Shown here: positions 57,252-64,000 of the stretch, in pieces
How the letters are laid out: each line of letters opens with the position of its first letter
How positions within the stretch are numbered: the stretch's first letter is position 1
Source of the DNA: Cytidiella melzeri
Lineage: Eukaryota > Basidiomycota > Agaricomycetes > Polyporales > Irpicaceae
DNA length: 64,000 nt
Assembly (NCBI GenBank): GCA_022592445.1
Contig: JABYQR010000041.1
Span: 124,001-188,000, forward strand
Direction: 5' to 3'
Notes under the pieces: generated by a model
The model's database searches: none
What the model was told of the DNA's origin: nothing
What the model saw: the letters and a program-made list of their open reading frames with translations, nothing else
Translations under genes and position numbers: made by a program

Positions 57252-58111
57252 ACTCCAACACGAGGCTGTGTGCGAAACATGCCAAGGACACGCCCCTCCA
57301 AAGGATGTCAAAATGAGGTCTACATCAGCGACCACGATGACTGCAATGCTTCTTCAGACTTTTCTTCTTCTTGTTTCCACCCTACGAACTTTTACGTTTC
57401 GGCCACGAACTTTCAGACACATTGGACTTACAACTGATCGGACTTGTAGCACACTTCACCTCACATACTGTATTTTGTCCCCTTCCATCTCCCATGTACA
57501 CTGCATCATTCACCCGCGTCGTACACACAAACACCTTGTGGCATATAGAACAAGCTAATGCAATTTTCCATTGTACCGTAGTCGTCACAAGAGGATCTTT
57601 TCTCGAGCTAAGAATCATGGCTTTGGTCGGTTAACGGACATCCGTCAAGCCCTAGTCCATCAGAGCAAATCCACACATATTACTGACCAGTTCTAGCATA
57701 CCTGCGAGAAGTTGATTAGAATTGGGTAAAGACGGGTACAGCCAAACTCGAGAAGGAAAAGAGTCTCAGTATCAAAAAGTGGTCGTCATTCCTGCTTGTC
57801 TAGAGCAGCTCGGACTCATTAAATCAGTATGTTGCAATCTTCGACGACATTGCGTGTGCAAGTGCTTCCGGAAGAACAGGAATAGAACAGAGTCTCACCT
57901 AGGCTTAAGCAGTTGGAGGTCGTGGTCGTGGTCAGAGAGAAATTTCAAGGCGCTCATTGAAAATACTTTCACGTGCGTAAGCGCGATCACGCACGCGTCG
58001 CGTCCTCATGTTTCCCACGGTTGGCAACGCGTGCCAAGTAATTAGCAAGCAGATTTTCAACTTATACTTATAGAATCCTGTACCCACAGCCACCAGAGTC
58101 ACCCCAGCAAG
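57252..58111. other. Intergenic, no gene recognised
   Basis: About 860 bases. The left part is a T-rich 3' flank; short open frames have no motif. Near 58066-58075 an ACTTATACTTATAG stretch could serve the kinesin promoter. Confidence 0.45.
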
Positions 58112-61082
58112 ATGTCCGTCCCACCGACACCAGGAACGACGACTAGAATAGCTAGGCCGACACCGTTCACCCCCAAGCGGCCACTATCCACAACCTCCGG
58201 CCCAACCCACGACGATGTAACACGCTTACCGCGGTCAACGACACCGAGCGGTGCACTGAACACCACGAACACGAAGCAGTACAGAGCTGCGCTCTCGACA
58301 GAAGCAAGGGCGGCCACCAAGACGCGTTCGAATTCGAAACCGAGGCCACTATCACCAACCAAGAAACCTTCCTCAGATGGACTGCTATCAAGACCAAAAA
58401 CACCGACTACGCCTCGAAAAGGCTCAGCTAGTCCTACACCTTTTATGAGTGAGATGGACGTCAGCAGGATAGACCCTGAAGAGGCTGTAGTTGACTGCGA
58501 GACTGTGGAGGCCGCAGATATCTCTACAGACATTGTCGAGTCTATGCTCAACGATTATGGGCAGGAGGACAAGGTGCTGGTGTCTATCAGGTGTGTTGAG
58601 AATTGAGCAAGTATGAGCCTATGTGAGGGTACTAAAGATAGTAGGGTCAAACCTTCTGACCAGCCCGCGGCATGGGAATTCACTCACAATCGTATCAAGC
58701 TCGACCCGACTATTGGCAAGGCCTCTCAGGACTTTACCTTTGACGAAATCCTTACGGGCTCTGAAAATAAGCCTGTCTATAACGCTGTCGCACGCAGTCA
58801 CGTATGCGCGGCCATGGATGGATTCAACGCCGTCATATTTGCTTACGGTCAGACAGCCAGTGGCAAGACGTTTACGCTAGTACGTACATGGAGGGGGGAA
58901 CTCTTCGCATACTGGGAAGCTGATATCTGCCTCACAGTCTGGAGATGAAGATCAACCGGGTATCATACCTCGTGCGATGAAGGACATATTCGGCTACATC
59001 AAACGCACTCCGTCACGAGAATACCTGCTGCGATGCTCATACCTCGAGATCTATAACGAAAACATCCATGATCTCCTCGCACCTCCGTCGATGAGCGCTG
59101 CTCAACCTGTCCAGATTCACGGCACAGGTCCCACTCTTGCGCTTGCACCGTTGCGAGAGGAGGTAGTGACAAGTCTAAAGAGCGTAAAGGAGGTGTTGGA
59201 GCGAGGGGAAGGGAACAGACGGACGGCGAGCACGGATTGGAACGAACGGAGTAGCAGAAGTCATAGCGTGTTCAGGGTCGTGATAGAGAGTAGGGAGAGG
59301 GTCGTGAAGGAAGACAGCATGGCTAGTGGTCGTGCGACACCAAGCGGGCGGCAGACTCCTGGATTTAGGCCGCCTACTCCGGGCGGAGCCAGGCTGCAGG
59401 CAAAAGGAGGGAGGAGCGTCCAGACATCTGTTCTGGTGAGTTGATGCACGCTGGTCCAGGTTTCGCGGCTGAGTTTCAAGGGGAATTCAGAGCTTGATTG
59501 ATCTTGCCGGTTCAGAAAAGGCGACGTCAGACAAAGATAGGACTAGAGAGGGTAAATACATCAACACTAGGTGCGCAAAAACTTTCTTGAACGTGTGCCC
59601 ATATCCACAATGATCCCGCTAGTTTACTTACTCTGGGGTCCGTGATTGGCACCTTGGCAGAAAACTCTGCGAAGGGAAAACAGTGAGCGTACTGCGAAAA
59701 TTGAGCGGATAACATAAAGACTCACAGTCGCATATACAGCGACCACGTTCCGTTCCGTAACTCCAAACTTACGCGGATGTTGCAGCCCTCCCTCTCGGGT
59801 GACGCACGTATCTCAGTGATATGTACTATCAATCCCAGTAAGGATGCCATTGCCGAGTCGACGAGCACGCTGCTCTTTGCACAACGAATTAAGAGAGTAC
59901 AGGTACGAGACCCGTTCTCGGGGCGAACACCAAGCGCATGTACTCATTGTTTCTTCTTTTTTATAGCTCAATGCGCAGAAGAAGGAAGTGATAGACACAG
60001 ACGCGCTTCTCGAAAGGTATAGGAAGGAGATCGAGGAGCTCAAGCTACGTTTGTCGGAACGAGAGCGGGAGGCAGAAGCCCCAGGACGCAATCGTAGGCT
60101 ATCTGCTCGCGAGGTCAGTCATCATTGCGCCTTTTTGCATGGCCAAACCATCTGACGTGGATTATTTGCAGCAACTGGACGAGTCCAAGGCTATGCGAGA
60201 CCTCAATGCTCGTATACGGCAGTTGACGAAGCTGATCCTGACAAGTCAAACTGTTGACGAATCGAAGGGCGACGAGTCACGGCCAGCGAGTCCTGTGAAG
60301 GTGGACTTTGATATGACACCGTACCAGGTACATCCACCCATGTTGCGTGGCTCCTTTGACCCATCGGTTTTATTTAGCTGCAACAAGAGCTCCTTGCTGC
60401 GCGTCGTCAAATCGAGGCGCAAGCTACGCAAATACTATCACTGGAGGCTGCCCTTCTCAACCGCCCTGTTATCCCGCCGGACGCACCGGACAGCGAGAAA
60501 GACAAACTGCTCGTAGAACAAGCCAAGACAATCCGAGAGCTCGACATTACCATCAAAGGGTACGAGGACAACCTCGGCGAGCCGTTACGGAAGGTAAAGG
60601 AAGACGTCGGGAGAGAGTGGGCCGAGCAGGTGGAAAGAGAGGTCAAGTTGCGCGAGGAGAAGACGATTTGGGCAGATGAGCTTGTCAAGCAGCTCGAGAA
60701 GGAACGCAAGGCCCGGATGAAGCTCGAGGAAGAACGGCAGGCGCTGGCTGCGTTTGTCCAAAAGTTCGACTCTCTCGCCACCGGAGGAGGGTTGGCCCTG
60801 CCACCGTCGAAGCTCCGTCCGCCGATGCCCACGCCGGGTGGGGCAGGTGCCATTTTTGCGGAGCGACAGAGGAGTCGTGAGTCTCTAGGCATGACGATGG
60901 CTACTGTGTTGGAGACGGACTCACCGATGCGTCCTATGCTTTCGTCGGAACCCAGCCTCCTAGAAGAGCAGTGGGACGCTCTGGACGATATGAGCTTTGA
61001 AGTCTCCGCTGCGGACAAGGCGTCGAAACTGAACTCGATGAAAGCTGTGTTTGGGAAGATGAAGGAGAATCTACCGTTGTGA
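58112..61082 (+). CDS. Kinesin motor protein, kinesin-7 (CENP-E/Kip2)-like
   Basis: A microtubule motor with an N-terminal extension of about 160 Ser/Thr/Pro-rich residues, then the motor: VLVSIRVKPSD, FDEILTGSENKPVY, P-loop GFNAVIFAYGQTASGKTFTL, LEIYNENIHDLL, switch I NERSSRSHSVFRV, switch II SLIDLAGSEKATSDKDR, and the microtubule-binding [31 protein letters not shown]. The GQTASGKT loop favours kinesin-7. Between switch I and switch II is a long TP-rich insertion (RATPSGRQTPGFRPPTPGG), a possible kinase-controlled loop. The neck and stalk contain coiled coils (DALLERYRKEIEELKLRLSER; LREEKTIWADELVKQLEKERKARMKLEEERQ). The C-terminal segment ends MKAVFGKMKENLPL. About eight short introns; all joins keep frame. 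Confidence 0.9.
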
Positions 61083-61711
61083 TCCATGTTTGGTGAGTTC
61101 AGTCAGACTTCTGGTGATTGTTGTGCTGACGGTTGGATGTGTGCCAAAGTTATTCTGCCATTCGTTTTGTGTGCTTAGCTATCGCTGTTTTGCTGTTTAT
61201 CGCCTCTTGCTATCTCCAAGCTGTGATTCATGGATGTACTTCTACTATATGTGTTTGCTCTGTCATCTTATTGCAGTGTTGATCATATTTGCCTTGCTCT
61301 CTGTCGCGACGAAAGTGTATACATGATCGCGAGCGACAACCCCCTGGATTCCGGTAGCTGCAGCACTACACTGCCCCGTCACATATCTTCATCGTACATT
61401 TATCGAGTCTATAGAGAACATAGAGCCACGAATCTCTCGCGTGCGTTCTGCGCGATCGTAATGAAGGTTGACTTCATATATTCTGAATCGTCGTCCATTA
61501 TAGTAGTACTTAGCGAAGAATAGCTAGCACAGCACACCAGCGCTCCGTGCGGTCTCTATTTGTATGTGCTTGTGGGTGTACTTGAACTACTACTACAAAC
61601 TGAACACAGAACCGGGTCAGGCCGTTTCTTTGGCCAGTATTCGGTTGGTGCAAGACGTTGGGCGCCGTGACACTTGAACTCGAACATTTGCCATTGGGTT
61701 CCCTTCGTACG
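61083..61711. other. Intergenic, no gene recognised
   Basis: T-rich kinesin 3' flank followed by the promoter of the next gene. No coding signal. Confidence 0.45.
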
Positions 61712-62901
61712 ATGCTCAACAGACCGTCAAAACGTAAAGCAGACCGCAGACAAAGTCCCAGATACACGCAGCCTGATCCTGCGCTGTACATCCAAGCCCA
61801 CGAAGCCGACGTAACTCGTGGATCGCAAGCACTCTCACTTGCACAGTCTCTTGAAGCTCGATACGCAGGATCGACAGAGGAAGGAAACAAGACCCGTCTG
61901 GTACAATGGCAGCCGTCCACGCACGATCTCGAAAGACCTCATGCGCTCTGGTTGAACAGGTAAGTTTTGTTCTTAAAGTGTGGAAGAAAACCGTCCCATT
62001 CATGAACGCACTGGCATGACCTTGCTTCCCCCCAAAAAAATAGTGTTTGTGTATTATTCCCATGTGTCACAGCTCACTGCGCTCAGAGCTAATGATGCCT
62101 TTTGCGTAGGTATGATGTCCGACTGCTTCTCGAGGCACTACCCTCGTCTGCGTCTGGCCGTGTTCTCGCTTCTGAGAGCGGGAGGCTGTCACCGACAGGA
62201 TGGTCCGATCTACCTTCCGACACAGAGGATACATTCTTTTTCTCTCCAGCCGAAGCCGAGGATTATCACCGGGAGAAACGAAGGAGGACGATTGACCAGA
62301 GCAGGGAAGAGAGATTGAAGGCAATGCGTGCAGAGGCAGGAGAAGACGAGAAGCAAGTAGACGAAGAGGTTTGGGGCGGTAGTGACGAAGAGGTATGGGT
62401 TCCAAAAGTCAAGCCCACGATGATCTTACCTGATTATTCTACCAATGGCAGCCTGACGAGGCACAGAAAGAGCTTATGCGGCGCACGGCTACGCATATCC
62501 TCAGCACGCCCAACCCCGCGCAGCTTGAGATGCGCATCCTGGCGAATCACGGTGCAGACAAGCGTTTTGCGTTTCTGCGAGGAAGGTGGTCAAGAGCGTG
62601 GAAGACGACAAAGGGACGTGTCAGACTTGGTTTGGAGGCGGAGAGAATTCAGAATACTGCGGAAAGGGAGGAGAGGGTTGGCTTGGGTGGTCTTGCGGGT
62701 TATGGAGATAGCGACGCGAGCGAGGAAGATGAAGGTGCTGAGGAAAGTGCCGCGGAAAATGACAAACCTAAAGAGAACGCGGAGGAAGATGGTCCAGAAG
62801 TCGCGGTGTCATTGTCAGAAGACGCTCTGAAAGAAGCAAGGCGAGCACGAGCTAAAGAATGGGCAGAAAAGCGCAGGGCATCCAAAATCAGTGGCGTATG
62901 A
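61712..62901 (+). CDS. Uncharacterised acidic/basic coiled protein
   Basis: Not recognised. Three exons, about 310 residues, start ATG 61712 (MLNRPSKRKADRR); the open frame extends upstream without an ATG. Exon 1 has SPRYTQPDPALYIQAHEADV, exon 2 VRLLLEALPSS and WSDLPSDTEDTFFFSPAEAEDYHREKRRR. Exon 3 starts PDEAQKELMRRTATHILSTP and contains a conserved-looking core, EMRILANHGADKRFAFLRGRW. The end is acidic then basic (GYGDSDASEEDEGAEES; RRARAKEWAEKRRASK). The charged, mostly helical make-up and the ILANHGADKRFAFLRGRW block recall small nuclear or RNA-associated fungal proteins, which is inference only. Confidence 0.62.
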
Positions 62902-62982
62902 TGAGGGACTCCGAGTCGTACGCGCTACCTACGCTGACTCTCACCATTTGTTTCATATTAAATTGACGCAGTGATATGTCCT

Positions 62983-63769
62983 CTATGGTTTCCCCATGCG
63001 TTCTGAAAGTATCCTCCTGCCATCCTGCCACTCATCGCGCGCCATCACTAGGTGCACTATCCGCTTCTTGCCACCTTTCTCTTGACGTCCCACCTGCAAT
63101 GCAAAGTCTCTGACATCGATTCCCAGAAAACTGGTCATGCTACTCTTCCCTGCCTCCTTCTTGAATCCCATCCTCTCGGCAGCCTGGCAAGCCCTCTCAT
63201 TTTGCTCATCGGCATACCAGTCCACCTTGTCGAACCGCATCTCGTCGAAACACCACATCAGCAGGAGCCCTACCGCATGCGAGGTAACATGTGTACGTTG
63301 AAACAGCGGATGAGTTACCAGGTAAGCCACCTCCGCAGAACGTTCAACGTCGTCGACAACAGCGTTCGTCAGCCCTATGAACCCGGCGGCGGCTTGCCTG
63401 TGTGTCGCAGAGTCTTCTCCTTCATGGTTGTTGAAGACAGCAAAAAGAACGCGATCGGCGTGCGACCAGATTTCCCTCTCATACCACGATGTGAGTTCGG
63501 TGACTGTGCCAAAAGGGACGGGTATCGTGCTGTGTCTGTATTCATCGGCCAGGCAGCGAGAGAAGATCTCGAAAAAAGTCTGCGAGTGCAGATCAGGCTG
63601 TTGACACGAACGTGTCAGTGCATCCAACTTCCGGCAAACCCGAGCCACAGATGAATCGCTACAAAAGTGAAGCACTGACGTTGAAGGGAACGAGGGTCAC
63701 TTTATTACTCGTCAATGGTCTAATTGGGAAGCAAAAGTGAATGTCAGGCGAGTACTGTTCGAGTGCCAT
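62983..63769 (-). CDS. GNAT-family N-acetyltransferase (RimJ/RimL-like)
   Basis: A GNAT acetyltransferase of the RimJ/RimL-like type; acceptor unknown. Exon 1 begins at ATG 63769 (MALEQYSPDIHFCFPIRPLTSNKVTLVPFN) and a GTCAGT donor joins to PDLHSQTFFEIFSRCLADEYRH. The longer single-exon reading starts with GTG and replaces the conserved first strand, so the spliced form is preferred. The body has IPVPFGTVTELTSWYE, AAGFIGLTNAVVDDVERSAEVAYLV, a position-3 loop and helix THVTSHAVGLLLMWCFDEM, and the late NERACQAAERMGFKKEA block where acetyl-CoA binds. It ends MVARDEW-like (LVMARDEWQDGRR). About 230 residues. Convergent with the preceding gene. Confidence 0.8.
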
Positions 63770-64000
63770 GATGAGTTAGTGTTTGCTGGCCCTATAGACA
63801 CAGTTGATGGAAGCAACTCTTGAAGTACAGACTTGCTTTGCTTTGCTCTGAGAGGGCCTGCAATGTGCGCCAATCAAGGCGTATCATGTGTGGCGAAGCT
63901 AGATATTCAATATACATACTCGTGGCATCGCACCAACTAATATGATATGTAGCCATTAGTTCTGGCCTCGGCTTCATACTATCATTATTGATAAACCTCG
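63770..64000. other. Right edge, promoter side of the GNAT gene
   Basis: No reading frame with support; expected to hold the GNAT promoter. Confidence 0.35.

Overview
The window looks like nuclear DNA of a basidiomycete fungus, most likely a white-rot polypore. Almost every gene is split by short GT-AG introns of about 45-65 bases. Pyrimidine-rich leaders and TATA boxes precede several genes. The contents include a ligninolytic class II manganese peroxidase, a GH131 glucanase with a CBM1 cellulose-binding module, a fungal Dicer and a URC1-type uracil-catabolism gene. No bacterial-style operon, CRISPR array, tRNA, rRNA or intact transposon was seen. Gene ends were built by hand from frame continuity, family motifs and splice sites, so outer exons are less certain than core domains.

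Layout. 0.6-4.4 kb: a small-molecule O-methyltransferase, a broken copy of part of it, then the secreted GH131-CBM1 enzyme. 4.8-9.7 kb: a CSC1/OSCA-type mechanosensitive channel, divergent from complex I subunit NDUFS4. 10.9-17.3 kb: the TORC2 subunit Rictor, divergent from a membrane-anchored Cu/Zn superoxide dismutase. 17.6-19.2 kb: a C2H2 zinc-finger protein. 20.6-28.7 kb: URC1, an unrecognised gene with an in-frame stop near its end, a small membrane protein, a seven-helix receptor-like protein and a low-complexity protein. 29-36 kb: an orphan two-exon reading frame, the manganese peroxidase, 3 kb of mostly non-coding sequence holding a three-copy degenerate repeat, and a histidine-phosphatase protein. 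36.9-48.8 kb: the ubiquitin ligase UFD2, Dicer and a voltage-gated potassium channel. 49-57 kb: a 66-bp perfect palindrome, a short-chain dehydrogenase, a Pex24/dysferlin-domain peroxisomal protein, a small secreted protein with a duplicated leader intron, a DUF5745-like protein and a Kre9-like secreted protein. 58-63.8 kb: a kinesin-7-like motor, an acidic uncharacterised protein and a GNAT acetyltransferase.

The neighbours do not form a metabolic cluster. Three secreted or secondary-metabolism genes (O-methyltransferase, GH131-CBM1, manganese peroxidase) fit a wood-decay lifestyle. Most other genes are housekeeping (NDUFS4, Rictor, UFD2, kinesin, Pex). The least explained items are the palindrome, a PCNA-binding-like motif on the tail of the histidine phosphatase, the anchored superoxide dismutase, the repeat at 33.9-34.2 kb and the duplicated leader intron.
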